From the NCBI GenBank assembly GCA_964531335.1, contig CAZHEV010000011.1, forward strand, positions 17,596-81,595: a stretch of DNA of 64,000 bases. The letters are read 5' to 3'. This document shows positions 50,277 through 59,129 of the stretch, piece by piece. The notes beneath the pieces were generated by a model. The model made no database searches and was not told where the DNA came from. It saw only the letters and a program-made list of their open reading frames with translations. Within the stretch, counting starts at the first letter, position 1, and each line of letters opens with the position of its first letter. Made by a program: the position numbers and the translations under genes. The DNA is from CAZHEV01 sp964531335 [NCBI: uncultured bacterium]. GTDB taxonomy: Bacteria > Eisenbacteria > RBG-16-71-46 > CAZHEV01.

Positions 50277-53051
50277 GTGGGTAGAAGTGCATCGCGTAAT
50301 GGAGGGTTGTTCCGCGCTTCCATCCTGTCCCTTGTCCTGATCTGCATCGGACACGGATCTGCCGAGGGCGAGTTCATCAAAGTGCCCGACGATGCCGCGA
50401 CCATTCAGGCCGGCATAACCCAGGCCGCGGCGGGAGACACCGTCGCCGTCAGGTGGAAGGGCGCGCTGGACAGCGTCTACGTGGAACGCGTGGTGATCGA
50501 CAAGGAGATCAAGGTACTGGGAGGATGGGACCAGACCTTCTCCACCAGGGATCCTTCGCTGTACCGGGTCGTGATCGACGCACAGGCTACCGGAACCGAC
50601 GCCGGCCAGCCCGTGAGGTTCGCGACGGGGCTGACGAGGGAGACCGTGCTCGACGGCTTCACCCTCACGAACGGCCTCTCCCCGCAGACGACTAAGCTGC
50701 TGGGCGGAGGAATCTACTGCAGCGACACCTCGCCCACCATCTCCAACAACAGCATACGCGACAACAGGGCCAATTTCGGGTCCGGCATCGCATGCGTCGA
50801 CGGCGCCGACCCGCTTATCGAGAACAATTACGTGTACAAGAACGTGGAGATCGTCACCAGTGGAGAGGCGGGGGTCGGGATATTCTGCCGCGATTCGTCC
50901 CCGATTATCAGGAACAACCGGATCATCAGCAACAAGGGAAGCGGCGTCAGGTGTGAGAGGTCGGCGCCGCTGATAGAGAACAACGTCTTCATAGGTAATG
51001 TGAACGGAGCCGGGCTTGCCTGTCTCGAGCGCTCCGCCGCCACGGTTCGATACAACACGTTCACGGAAAACCGGGCCAGCTTCGGCGGCGCGATCTGGAT
51101 AAAGGACTCGTCCCCCGTCATCGAATACAACGAGATAAGGGAGAACCAGCTCGACGTGAGCGCAGAGCAGGGAGGCGGCGCGGGCATCGCGGTCCTCACC
51201 AGGACCATTCCTCCCGACTCGGCCAAGCCGGTGATAAGGCACAACATCTTCGAGCTCAACAATGCGAACACCGAGGCCGGAGCGATCTTGGTGAGAAATT
51301 TCGCCTACGCGCAGATCGACAGCAACTTGTTCAAGAGCAACGCGGCGCAGGGCGTGAGCTCGACGAGCGATCCCGGGCCCCTGGGGGGCGGCGCTATAGT
51401 CGTAAGGGACAACGCCCGGGCCGATATCCGGAACAACACCTTCTTCGCGAACTCGGCCCCGACGGGAGGGACCATCTATATAAGGCACAACGCCGAGGTT
51501 CTCCTGGAGAGAAACATAATCTTCGGCTCGAGCATGGGGTCCGGAATATCAGTGAGGTCGTCCGTGCAGCCTACGCTGAGCTGCAACTGCGTCAGCAACA
51601 ACCTTCCGGCCGACTACGTGGGGACCAGTCCCGGCGCCACCGACATTCAGCTCAACCCCATATTCTGCAGCACGGACACGGACACGCTGGACCTCGCCTC
51701 CAATTCGCCGTGCCTGCCCGCGAACAGCCCCTGCGGCCGGCTCATCGGAGCGTTCGGCGAGGGAATCTGCTCTTCCTACCCGACCAACTTCGACCTGTTG
51801 TCGCCCGACGACGACGCCAGGATCAACATAGCGACCCCCACCTTCATATGGGAGTCCAGCTCAGACCCGGACGCAGGAGTCGTCACCTTCGAGTTCGAGT
51901 ACGACGTGGACCCGACCTTCGACACTTCGCAGAGGATTCAGACCGGGAGCGATACCTCCTACACGTTCCAGTCCTCCGAAGCCCTCGTCGAGGGCGTGAC
52001 ATATTACTGGCACGCCATAGCGACCGACTCCCAGGGCAACACCACGACGAGCAACCAGATACATCAGTTGCTGTACGACAAGACGCCCCCGCGCGTCACC
52101 GTGGGCATCCACCAGCACCCGTACCTGGACTCGTACCTGGACCTCTATATCGTCGTGGGCGAGGACATCCAGGGAGAGCTCGCGGCGGCGCTGACACTCG
52201 AGGGCTCGCCCGAGGATCTCGACCTGGAGCTTCTGGACCCGGATGAGCGCCTTTACTATTCCCCATACGAGATGACCTCCTCCGGAGACGCGATAATCTC
52301 GGCGGAGGCGACGGACCTTGCGGGGAATGTCACCGCGAGGGCGGATACCTTCTCCATAGAGGTCATCAGGCCCGGCGCGGAGGCCACCTTCGCAAGCCCC
52401 GACGGAGCGCTGGCGGTATCGGTGGAGAAAGGCACCTTCGCCGGACCTGCTTATTTCCTGGTCAGGGGTCTCGGGCGCGAGGTGGAGACCTTCACGGCCT
52501 CGGCCTCGGAGGGCGGCGACGACGCGACCGGCAGGATCTACTCGGTGACCTGGGCCCCGTCCGGCCCCGCGCATCCGGTCAAGCTGACGTTCCGCGGCTC
52601 GGAGGACGCCTCTGACAACGGAACCTGCGCGTACAGGTGGGACGGTCGCGACTGGGAGACCGTGCCTACCTACAGGGACCCGGACAGCGGCGAGTTCTAC
52701 GCGCTGACTTCCAAGCCCGGCAGGTTCCAGCTACGCACGGACCCCGGCGCGGGTAGGGCGGTGAGATCGGCCCTTTTCCAGAACTTCCCAAATCCCTTCC
52801 GCGGCGCCACGACGGTGGCGTTCAGAATCGGTGGAGAGGGAGGGACCCGTGCGGTATCCATCAAGGTGTTCGACGTCAAGGGCAGGCTGGTAAAGAACCT
52901 GCTTGACGCCGACCTGTCGCCCGGGCCGTACACCGCGACATGGGGCGGCACCAATTCAAGCGGATCGGCCTGCCCCAGCGGGCTGTATCTATACAGGCTG
53001 AACATAGAGGGTGAAGGCCCCAAGGCCAGGAAGATGATCCTCACCCGGTGA
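50277..53051 (+). CDS. secreted right-handed beta-helix protein with FlgD-like C-terminus
   Basis: A 924-residue surface protein. Signal peptide (LFRASILSLVLICIGHGSA), then the opening IKVPDDAATIQAGITQA typical of NosD/pectate-lyase-like proteins. A parallel beta-helix (about residues 95-480) is marked by many N-N-x-I/F and PxIxxN turns. A fibronectin-like domain follows (PTFIWESSSDPDAGVVTFEF), then a further beta domain and a FlgD-like module (FQNFPNPFRGATTVAFRI ... GLYLYRLNI ... KARKMILTR). GTG 50277 is the start, with GGAGGT 6 nt upstream. Such helices bind or cleave polysaccharide; no catalytic site was identified. Confidence 0.85.
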   Translation: MGRSASRNGGLFRASILSLVLICIGHGSAEGEFIKVPDDAATIQAGITQAAAGDTVAVRWKGALDSVYVERVVIDKEIKVLGGWDQTFSTRDPSLYRVVIDAQATGTDAGQPVRFATGLTRETVLDGFTLTNGLSPQTTKLLGGGIYCSDTSPTISNNSIRDNRANFGSGIACVDGADPLIENNYVYKNVEIVTSGEAGVGIFCRDSSPIIRNNRIISNKGSGVRCERSAPLIENNVFIGNVNGAGLACLERSAATVRYNTFTENRASFGGAIWIKDSSPVIEYNEIRENQLDVSAEQGGGAGIAVLTRTIPPDSAKPVIRHNIFELNNANTEAGAILVRNFAYAQIDSNLFKSNAAQGVSSTSDPGPLGGGAIVVRDNARADIRNNTFFANSAPTGGTIYIRHNAEVLLERNIIFGSSMGSGISVRSSVQPTLSCNCVSNNLPADYVGTSPGATDIQLNPIFCSTDTDTLDLASNSPCLPANSPCGRLIGAFGEGICSSYPTNFDLLSPDDDARINIATPTFIWESSSDPDAGVVTFEFEYDVDPTFDTSQRIQTGSDTSYTFQSSEALVEGVTYYWHAIATDSQGNTTTSNQIHQLLYDKTPPRVTVGIHQHPYLDSYLDLYIVVGEDIQGELAAALTLEGSPEDLDLELLDPDERLYYSPYEMTSSGDAIISAEATDLAGNVTARADTFSIEVIRPGAEATFASPDGALAVSVEKGTFAGPAYFLVRGLGREVETFTASASEGGDDATGRIYSVTWAPSGPAHPVKLTFRGSEDASDNGTCAYRWDGRDWETVPTYRDPDSGEFYALTSKPGRFQLRTDPGAGRAVRSALFQNFPNPFRGATTVAFRIGGEGGTRAVSIKVFDVKGRLVKNLLDADLSPGPYTATWGGTNSSGSACPSGLYLYRLNIEGEGPKARKMILTR

Positions 53052-53105
53052 CAACACAGAGCCGCGCACGAGGGGAACGGCGTTTACGACTGAGGAGGTA
53101 GATAG

Positions 53106-53783
53106 ATGAGATCTCGAGCGATCACAAAGACGGTGCTCCTGCCGGCGATGGCGGCGGCTTTGGCGGCGTGCCTGGCGGTCGGGTGCGGGAGCGACAGCTC
53201 ATCCGGCGGCGGAGGCAACGCGCAGGACCTTATCAACCAGGGCTGGAGCTCCTACAGCTCCGGCGATTTCGAGGGCGCGCTCGTCAGGTTCAATGAAGCG
53301 ATAGCGCTGGATCCAGACGACGAGCTGCTGGGCGAAGCCTACACGGGGCTCGGCTGGACCAACGCCCGCCTCGGCCTGCTCGAAACCGCTCTCGGCAACT
53401 TCAACTATGTCACAGGAACGCTGCTCACGGCCACCTTCGACACCTTCGCGGGGGTCTCCTTGCTGCACCTGGCGGTCAAAAACTACGACCAGGCCATCTT
53501 GCGCGCCGAGGCGGTCATAAACGCCTCCGGCGGGGACTACCAGTTCAGCCACGATCCGTCGGTGACCGACGAGACGCTGCGACTCGTCCGGGCCATAGCG
53601 CTGTTTCATCTCGGCCCCTCCGAGATAGAGGAGGGAGAGACCGCTTACCAGGTGGCGGCGCGGGTCGTCCAGTCGCTCGGAGGACCCGCCCTGGATCCGG
53701 ACAACCCGAGGTTCGTGGAGAACTTGCTGAAGGCGATACAGGACCTGAGGGAGGAGTACGGAGACGGGCTGTTGAGCGGCTGA
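53106..53783 (+). CDS. TPR-like lipoprotein
   Basis: A 225-residue lipoprotein with lipobox LAVGC and a Ser/Gly linker (GSDSSSGGGG). The rest is helical with one or two clear TPR units (INQGWSSYSSGDFEGALVRF, LDPDDELLGEAYTGLGWTNA). GAGGAGGT lies just upstream of the ATG. It follows the beta-helix gene by 54 bp, is probably co-transcribed with it, and is followed by a terminator. A role as assembly partner of the beta-helix protein is possible but unproven. Confidence 0.8.
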   Translation: MRSRAITKTVLLPAMAAALAACLAVGCGSDSSSGGGGNAQDLINQGWSSYSSGDFEGALVRFNEAIALDPDDELLGEAYTGLGWTNARLGLLETALGNFNYVTGTLLTATFDTFAGVSLLHLAVKNYDQAILRAEAVINASGGDYQFSHDPSVTDETLRLVRAIALFHLGPSEIEEGETAYQVAARVVQSLGGPALDPDNPRFVENLLKAIQDLREEYGDGLLSG

Positions 53784-53798
53784 CAACTCGCATGCTGA

Positions 53799-53830
53799 AA
53801 AACGGCCGCCCCCGGCGGGCGCGCCGTTTT
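53799..53830. terminator. terminator, probably bidirectional
   Basis: AAAACGGC (53799-53806) pairs with GCCGTTTT (53823-53830) around a GC-rich loop that can pair further. It lies between two convergent genes, with A and T tracts on both sides. Confidence 0.75.
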
Positions 53831-53878
53831 CGGGACGCCGGCGCCCGAGCGGGACCGTTCCCTTGACCGCCGGCTCCA

Positions 53879-54454
53879 TCAGAAATCGAAGGTCAGGCCC
53901 ACCTGGAACGCGAAGCAGTCCGCGTCGAGCTCTTTGAGCCTGCCAAGGTCCAGACCCGTCACATCGTAGTCCAGAAAGACGTATCTCGCGTCGGCGCTGA
54001 GAGACTTGCCTCCACCTACGGGCAGCTCCACGCCCGCGCCCAGGTGACTGCCGAAGTTGTCGTTCGTCTCACTGTCGGGCCCCGTCGTAACGCCGGGGTC
54101 CCGGAACTCTATCGTGGTGTTGTACCATCCCACGCCCGCGAGAACGTATATAAGGGGGAGGGGGTAGACCAGGGCGGAGACGGTAATGGGGTACGTGGTC
54201 ACGTCCAGCTCCGTGTCGGGGACCGCCCCGTCGGCCGTCCTCGAATCCGACGGCCTGTAGTCGAGGGCGCCTTCCAATGTGAACAACAAGGGGAGCCTGA
54301 GCCTCGCGTGGGCGCCGGCGTAGAAGTTCTTCTCGCCTTCCTCCGCGACCTTGAAGTAGCCGCCGTGGCCGCCGAGCCCGAGAATCCCCGCGTCGGCCCA
54401 TCCGGGAAGGACAAGAGCGGCCAGTACCGCCGCCAACATGAGCTTCGCCTTCAT
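53879..54454 (-). CDS. small outer-membrane beta-barrel protein
   Basis: A 191-residue exported protein with a signal peptide cut after ADA. The mature part alternates polar and hydrophobic residues in about eight strands (ARLRLPLLFTLEGALDYRPS, ITVSALVYPLPLIYVLAGVGWY and others) and ends in a C-terminal Phe (LTFDF), the usual barrel-insertion signal for the BAM machine. It resembles small OmpW/YfaZ-like barrels in size. GGAGG lies 6 nt before the ATG. Function is unknown. Confidence 0.8.
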   Translation of the reverse strand: MKAKLMLAAVLAALVLPGWADAGILGLGGHGGYFKVAEEGEKNFYAGAHARLRLPLLFTLEGALDYRPSDSRTADGAVPDTELDVTTYPITVSALVYPLPLIYVLAGVGWYNTTIEFRDPGVTTGPDSETNDNFGSHLGAGVELPVGGGKSLSADARYVFLDYDVTGLDLGRLKELDADCFAFQVGLTFDF

Positions 54455-54481
54455 CTTTCGCCTCCTCTACAGCTTATCGCA

Positions 54482-54497
54482 CGGACGGTGCCGTCCG
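54482..54497. repeat. 16-bp palindrome upstream of the barrel gene
   Basis: CGGACGGTGCCGTCCG: perfect 7-bp arms around TG, 28 bp before the barrel gene's start. It could be an operator or a leader hairpin. Confidence 0.5.
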
Positions 54498-54559
54498 GTT
54501 CGCGCAAGAACTCATTCTAGACCACCGGGGCCTCCGGCGCACTCGCGAAGCGGGCCCGG

Positions 54560-56143
54560 CTAGTCGCCGACGTCGCCGTATGACAGCTCGAACAGAGCCT
54601 CGGGTAGATAGTCCACCAGGTCCCCGGCGCACATTCCCCAGACCGTGTTCTCGTCGGCGGCCACATCGCCCGCCAGCCCGTGGAGATAGACGGCCAAAAC
54701 GGCCGCTCCAGGGCCGTCCAGCCCCTGCCCCAGGAACGATAGCACCATGCCGGAGAGGACATCGCCCGTTCCGCCCGTCGCCATGCCGGGATTGCCGGTG
54801 GAGTTCACGTAACAGACCCCCGAGCTGTCCGCCGTGACGGTCGGCGCGCCCTTGAGGACCACGGTGAGGCCCGTTTTCGCGGCCAGGTCACGGGCGGCCT
54901 CTATCCTTCTCGCCTCTATGTCTCCTATTTTCCGGCCGGTCAGTCTGCCCATCTCTCCGGGATGCGGCGTCACCACCCAGCCTGTGTCCTCCAGCCCCTC
55001 GAGCTTGCCCTCGAAGGCGTTTATCCCGTCCGCGTCGAGGACGACGGGCGCTCTCTCTTTCCCCATCTTCCTATATTCCGCCGCGAAGGCGCGCGCCAGC
55101 TCGGCCGATTCCGGGTTCCTCGAGAGACCTGGCCCGAGGAGCAGGGCGTCCATGCTACGCGCTAGATCCAAGAGGCTCGGAAGGGCATCCATCGAGATCG
55201 AGGTGTCCGCCGTCTGCGGCAGCGGCGAGGTCATGACCTCGGTCAGCTTGGTCTCGAGAATCGGGTTCACCCCCTCAGGCACATGTGCCGTCACAAGCCC
55301 GGAGCCGGAGCGAAGAGCCCCCAGGCCGGCCAGCGTCACCGCGCCGGTCAGGCCCACGGACCCGCCCACTATCGCTACCTTGCCGCATGTGCCCTTGTGC
55401 GCGTTGAAGGCCCGCCGCGGCAACAGAGAGGCCGCGTAGAGGTGCTCGACGAGCTCGGTCCGGATGCCCTCCTCCTCTACGCACGAGGCGGGTATGCCGA
55501 TGTCCACCAGCACGACCCTGCCGGCGCGCTCCACGCCGGGGTACAGGAACAGCCCCGGCTTCATCAGGGCAAGCGTCGCGGTCAACGATGCCCTCACGCA
55601 CGGCTCGCCGGCCTCTCCGGTATCGGAGTCCACCCCGGTGGGAACGTCGACCGCCACGACCGGGCAAGGGCAGGCCTCGAGCGCGCGCGCCGCCAGCGCC
55701 ACCTTTCCGCGGAGAGCACCCTTGGCGCCCGTTCCGAGCAGCGCGTCCACGGCGAGGTCCGCCCTGGACAGCGAATCCTCCAGCTCCACCCAGCCCGGGG
55801 AGTCCTCCGTTTCGAGCTCCGTCACGGACTCGCCCGAATCCTCCCACCGCCTGAGATTGGCCTCCGGGTCGCCCTTGAGCCCCTCGCCCTTGGACAGAAG
55901 AAAGACCGCCACTTCGGCGCCCTTGGAGCGAAGGTGCCTGGCGATCACCAGCCCGTCGCCGCCGTTGTTGCCCTTTCCGCATACAACGGCGACCTTCTTC
56001 CCGGAGACGCCGGAGAGCTCGTTCTCGACGACGGCGGCGATACCGGACCCGGCGCTCTCCATCAAGTCCAGGCTGGGGATGGAGTGCTCGTCCATGGCCC
56101 TCGAGTCTATGTTTCTCATCTGCTGTGCGGTCGCGAGCTTCAC
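54560..56143 (-). CDS. nnr: bifunctional NAD(P)HX epimerase/dehydratase
   Basis: A 527-residue repair enzyme that restores hydrated NADH and NADPH. The N-terminal epimerase (about residues 1-215) has LMESAG, CGKGNNGGDGLVIARHL and DALLGTG. The C-terminal ADP-dependent dehydratase (about 230-510) has KGTCGKVAIVGGSVGLTGAV, GPGLSRNPES, DADGINAF, TPHPGEMGRL, LKGAPTVTA and NPGMATGGTGDVLSGM. Both active parts look intact. GTG 56143 has AAGGAG 9 nt upstream. Its neighbour acpS, 66 bp upstream, is a common partner of this gene in bacteria. Confidence 0.95.
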   Translation of the reverse strand: MKLATAQQMRNIDSRAMDEHSIPSLDLMESAGSGIAAVVENELSGVSGKKVAVVCGKGNNGGDGLVIARHLRSKGAEVAVFLLSKGEGLKGDPEANLRRWEDSGESVTELETEDSPGWVELEDSLSRADLAVDALLGTGAKGALRGKVALAARALEACPCPVVAVDVPTGVDSDTGEAGEPCVRASLTATLALMKPGLFLYPGVERAGRVVLVDIGIPASCVEEEGIRTELVEHLYAASLLPRRAFNAHKGTCGKVAIVGGSVGLTGAVTLAGLGALRSGSGLVTAHVPEGVNPILETKLTEVMTSPLPQTADTSISMDALPSLLDLARSMDALLLGPGLSRNPESAELARAFAAEYRKMGKERAPVVLDADGINAFEGKLEGLEDTGWVVTPHPGEMGRLTGRKIGDIEARRIEAARDLAAKTGLTVVLKGAPTVTADSSGVCYVNSTGNPGMATGGTGDVLSGMVLSFLGQGLDGPGAAVLAVYLHGLAGDVAADENTVWGMCAGDLVDYLPEALFELSYGDVGD

Positions 56144-56209
56144 TGGATCACGCTCCTTCAGCGCATGCGAACGGTGTATCGGCTGATCGCCCCTGGAACC
56201 TTCGAGGGC

Positions 56210-56590
56210 TCACGGCTTGCTTATTATGACAACCGCCACGGCGTGCGTCCTGTCGTGGGACAGAGAGACCGACACCTCCATGTCCTTCACCACGTCTTCG
56301 AAGTCGCCGGCGAGGTACAGGGAGGGCGCGCTCTCGCCCCTCAACACGACGGCCTCTCTCCAATGAAAGTACAGCGATATCGGCTTGCGGGCCAGCGGAG
56401 TGGCCGCCTTGTAGAAGGCCTCCTTCGCCGCGAATCTGGCCGCCAACGACGGACCAGGTCTCACCCGGCCCATGCAGTACTCGATCTCCTCGGCGCTGAA
56501 GACCCGCCTCAGGAACCGGTCCCCGTACCGTTCGAGCGCGCGCTCGACCCTCTTTATCTCTATGGTGTCGATCCCGATCGAAGTACGCAA
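56210..56590 (-). CDS. acpS: holo-[acyl-carrier-protein] synthase
   Basis: A 126-residue phosphopantetheinyl transferase that activates acyl carrier protein. IGIDTIEIKRVERAL holds the metal Asp, and RFAAKEAFYKA holds the Lys/Glu pair; SLSHDRTHAVAVVI is the C-terminal motif. The apparent start is TTG at 56590, since the protein begins at the expected IGID block. Its ribosome site is weak. It begins 9 bp after the HAD gene's stop. Confidence 0.92.
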   Translation of the reverse strand: MRTSIGIDTIEIKRVERALERYGDRFLRRVFSAEEIEYCMGRVRPGPSLAARFAAKEAFYKAATPLARKPISLYFHWREAVVLRGESAPSLYLAGDFEDVVKDMEVSVSLSHDRTHAVAVVIISKP

Positions 56591-56599
56591 TCCGAGGTC

Positions 56600-57301
56600 T
56601 CAATCCGAAGGCGCGCCGTCGTTCTCGTTCAGCTCGTCCACGATATTCAACAACTGGATTATGTCGTCCAGCTCATAGTCCGCGCCCGATTGCACGGTGC
56701 CGAACGTGTCGCCGTAACGGGCGAAGACCGTCGTCATCCCCAGCTTCGAAGCGCCCACCATGTCCCGCTCGGGCCAGTCTCCGACCATCATGGCCTCTTT
56801 CGCCTCGACGCCGAGAAGGTCCAAGGCCCTGAGGAAGGGGGCCGAGCTGGGCTTCAACTTGCCGGTGTCCTCGTACGTCACGACGTGGTCGAAAATATGA
56901 TGGAGCTGGAGATAGCACAACCTCAACCAGGCCTGGAGGCTCTGCGCGTCGGTCACAACCGCCAGCTTGATGCCTCTCTTTACGAGCTCGACGAGCGTAA
57001 GGTGAACGTGAGGGTACAGCACCAGCGTGGAGTCCCTGGCGCGCCGGTAGGCAACTATGGCGGCCGCGAGCTTCCTGTATTCCACGCGCCCAAGCTCCTC
57101 CTGGAGGAACTTGTCGAAGACGCGCTGGTGCTCGATGCCCTCCCTGGCGTAGATGTCGAAGATCTTTCTGCGGATCTCGGCCCTGGACCTGGTCAGGCCC
57201 GCGTCTATCATCGCGTCGACGGCGGCGTCGATCGAGTTCTCCTTGACCTTGACGAAGTCCGTCAGGGTGTTGTCCAGGTCGAACACTATGGCCTTAATCA
57301 T
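56600..57301 (-). CDS. HAD-superfamily hydrolase
   Basis: A 233-residue HAD phosphatase of the YjjG/PGP-like group. Motif I DLDNTLTDF (two Asp), motif II VVTDAQ, motif III Lys in GKLKPS and motif IV MVGDWPERD are complete, with an alpha-helical cap between I and II. The substrate is unknown. GAGG lies 5 nt before the ATG. It is first in the HAD-acpS-nnr unit. Confidence 0.9.
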   Translation of the reverse strand: MIKAIVFDLDNTLTDFVKVKENSIDAAVDAMIDAGLTRSRAEIRRKIFDIYAREGIEHQRVFDKFLQEELGRVEYRKLAAAIVAYRRARDSTLVLYPHVHLTLVELVKRGIKLAVVTDAQSLQAWLRLCYLQLHHIFDHVVTYEDTGKLKPSSAPFLRALDLLGVEAKEAMMVGDWPERDMVGASKLGMTTVFARYGDTFGTVQSGADYELDDIIQLLNIVDELNENDGAPSD

Positions 57302-57478
57302 CTCGGCCTCGCATGCCGGGGAGACCTGTCGGGTGCGGCTTTGATGGACAACGGCCCGCCGGCCTGAAGCAATCCCCTCTCGGGGACATGACGCGCGGGA
57401 GGCCGGCCGCTTCGCGATTGAAAGGCGATGTGAAATCGAAACGACGCCGGGTGAAGCGGGCGCGCGACATCGGACGCG

Positions 57479-57670
57479 CTACTTGGGCGACTGGCCTATG
57501 TGTCGCCCAAAGCTTATCTCTCCGTTATCGATACGGATGTTGTACCCACACACCGGGTTGGAGCACACCCATGCCTTATAAGTGATCGGGGCGCCGTCCC
57601 TGCCGTAGTCGGAAAGCGGCAGTAGCACCCCTTCGTTGCACTTCTTGCAATCGGGATAGGAATCCATCAT
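57479..57670 (-). CDS. small zinc-ribbon protein
   Basis: A 63-residue protein with two Cys pairs, CKKCNEG and CSNPVCGYN, forming a probable zinc ribbon. GGAGGGGGGGAA lies just before tandem ATGs. It is a single gene. No function is known. Confidence 0.75.
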   Translation of the reverse strand: MMDSYPDCKKCNEGVLLPLSDYGRDGAPITYKAWVCSNPVCGYNIRIDNGEISFGRHIGQSPK

Positions 57671-57752
57671 CTTCCCCCCCTCCCTTCACATCCTATGATT
57701 TTGACGCGCGTGCTGAGCTTCTCTCTCCCAAGGGTCCGCCGTACAACTACTA

Positions 57753-57782
57753 GATATTCCGCCGGAAAGCCCCGAATGTCAA
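57753..57782 (-). promoter_or_regulatory. possible promoter of the zinc-ribbon gene
   Basis: On the minus strand a consensus TTGACA (57782-57777) is followed after 18 nt by AATATC (57758-57753), a weak -10. A leader of about 75 nt would follow. Confidence 0.35.
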
Positions 57783-57791
57783 GGCCCTTTC

Positions 57792-57812
57792 GGGACCGGC
57801 CTGGGACCGGCC
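57792..57812. repeat. 10-bp direct repeat, period 11
   Basis: GGGACCGGCC at 57792-57801 and again at 57803-57812, in the spacer before the exported AsnB-labelled family gene's 3' end. Confidence 0.7.
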
Positions 57813-57836
57813 GGATCCTCCGAGGCGGCGCGGACC

Positions 57837-59129
57837 TCAGGTCTTCTGCTCCTTCTTCTCCGCGGCCGGGAAGAGTATGTTGTTCAGGATGAGCCTGTAG
57901 CCGGGCGAGCCCTTGTGAAGTGAGAGGTCCGTCGGGGGATCTCCTACCGCGTGCTGGTAGTCCTCGGGGTCGTGCCCCCCGTAGAAGGTGAAGGTGCCCC
58001 GGCCGAAGTTCCCGTGGATATACTTTATCTCCTCGGTGCCCTCCACCTCCCCCATGATCACCGCCGACTCCTTCACCCTTTCTCTATTGAACCCCGTAGT
58101 CTGTCCGAGGAAGCCCTTGACCACCGACACGTGGCACTGGGTCAGCATGGTGGGCACCGGATCATGCTTCGCGGAGAACTCGAAGAGCGTGAAGTACTCC
58201 CCGTCGGGCCCCCTGGCCAGCGCCTGGTTGCTCGTGTCTATGTCCGAGAACTCGTAAATGAGCGGATTCATCTGGAGCACGAAGTCCGTGAAGGCGAGCG
58301 TCTTCGAGTACTCGAGCATGCTCTGGCAGCGAGGATCGGGAGGGTCTCCGTCGTACTGGACGTCCACTATGTCCACCCCCTCGGAGGACAACGCTATATC
58401 ATAAGTATCCGTCGCCGAGCACATCGCGAACATGAACCCGCCCTTGGCGATGTACTCTTTGATCTTACGGGCCACCGCCTTCTTGTGCTCCGAGACCGTC
58501 GCGAACCCGGCCTCACGGGCTTTCATCTCGTAGAGCGCCTGCTGTTGCTTGTACCAGTCGGCGTTCTTGAAGCTCGCATAGAACTTGCCGTACTGTCCGG
58601 TGAAGTCCTCGTGGTGCAGGTGAAGCCAATCGTACTTCTCGAGCTCGCCGTCGAGGATTTCCTCGTCGTACACGATAGTGAAGGGGATCTCCGCGTACGT
58701 TAGGGCCAGCGTGACGGCGTCGTCCCACGGCTGTAGGTTCGGCGGCGCGTAAACCGCTATCCTCGGCGCTTTCTCCAGAAGCACCGACTCCATGTTGTTG
58801 GCCTCTATCTCGCTGTATATGGAAGCGAGATCGGAGCCCGAGATCTCCTCGATCAGCACGCCTTTGATGCGCGCCTCCCGCCCTATCTCCGGATGCGAGC
58901 TCAAAAGGAACGAGCCGCCCCGGTAGTTGAGCAGCCACTCGACGTTCTGGCCCCGCTCCAGCGACCAGAAGGCCAGACCGTAGGCCCTCAAGTGGTCGGT
59001 CTGAGCGAAGTCCATGGGAACCAGAAGGGCCGCCGCGGCGGGCGAGACGCCAAGCGCGGAGAGAAGGACGGCGACCAGCGCGAAGATCGCGGGCGTCGAC
59101 CTGCGAAGAGCGATCCTTGGGACTTTCAC
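57837..59129 (-). CDS. exported protein of the family often labelled 'asparagine synthetase B'
   Basis: A 430-residue exported protein conserved in Bacteroidota- and Gemmatimonadota-like genomes. After a signal peptide the core reads LLVPMDFAQTDHLRAYGLAF, YRGGSFLLSSHPEIG, WLHLHHEDFTGQYGKFYASF, FMFAMCSATDTYDIALSSEG and YGGHDPEDYQHAVGDPPTDL. Databases tend to call it asparagine synthetase B, yet no glutaminase Cys-2 or AANH ATP loop is present. The GTG at 59129 is chosen: GGGAGG lies 7 nt upstream, and it overlaps the previous gene's TAG by 1 nt, so translation is coupled. The frame is open further upstream, inside that gene. Function is unknown, perhaps a GATase-like fold (HxxxD...CSATD). Confidence 0.8.
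   Translation of the reverse strand: MKVPRIALRRSTPAIFALVAVLLSALGVSPAAAALLVPMDFAQTDHLRAYGLAFWSLERGQNVEWLLNYRGGSFLLSSHPEIGREARIKGVLIEEISGSDLASIYSEIEANNMESVLLEKAPRIAVYAPPNLQPWDDAVTLALTYAEIPFTIVYDEEILDGELEKYDWLHLHHEDFTGQYGKFYASFKNADWYKQQQALYEMKAREAGFATVSEHKKAVARKIKEYIAKGGFMFAMCSATDTYDIALSSEGVDIVDVQYDGDPPDPRCQSMLEYSKTLAFTDFVLQMNPLIYEFSDIDTSNQALARGPDGEYFTLFEFSAKHDPVPTMLTQCHVSVVKGFLGQTTGFNRERVKESAVIMGEVEGTEEIKYIHGNFGRGTFTFYGGHDPEDYQHAVGDPPTDLSLHKGSPGYRLILNNILFPAAEKKEQKT

Noticed and set aside
55283-57367. 694-residue plus-strand frame across nnr, acpS and the HAD gene
   Set aside because: It spans three well-supported genes on the other strand and reads as Arg/Gly/His-rich text.
57837-59129. Asparagine synthetase B function
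   Set aside because: No glutaminase Cys-2 and no ATP-binding SGGxDS loop; the protein has an export signal instead.
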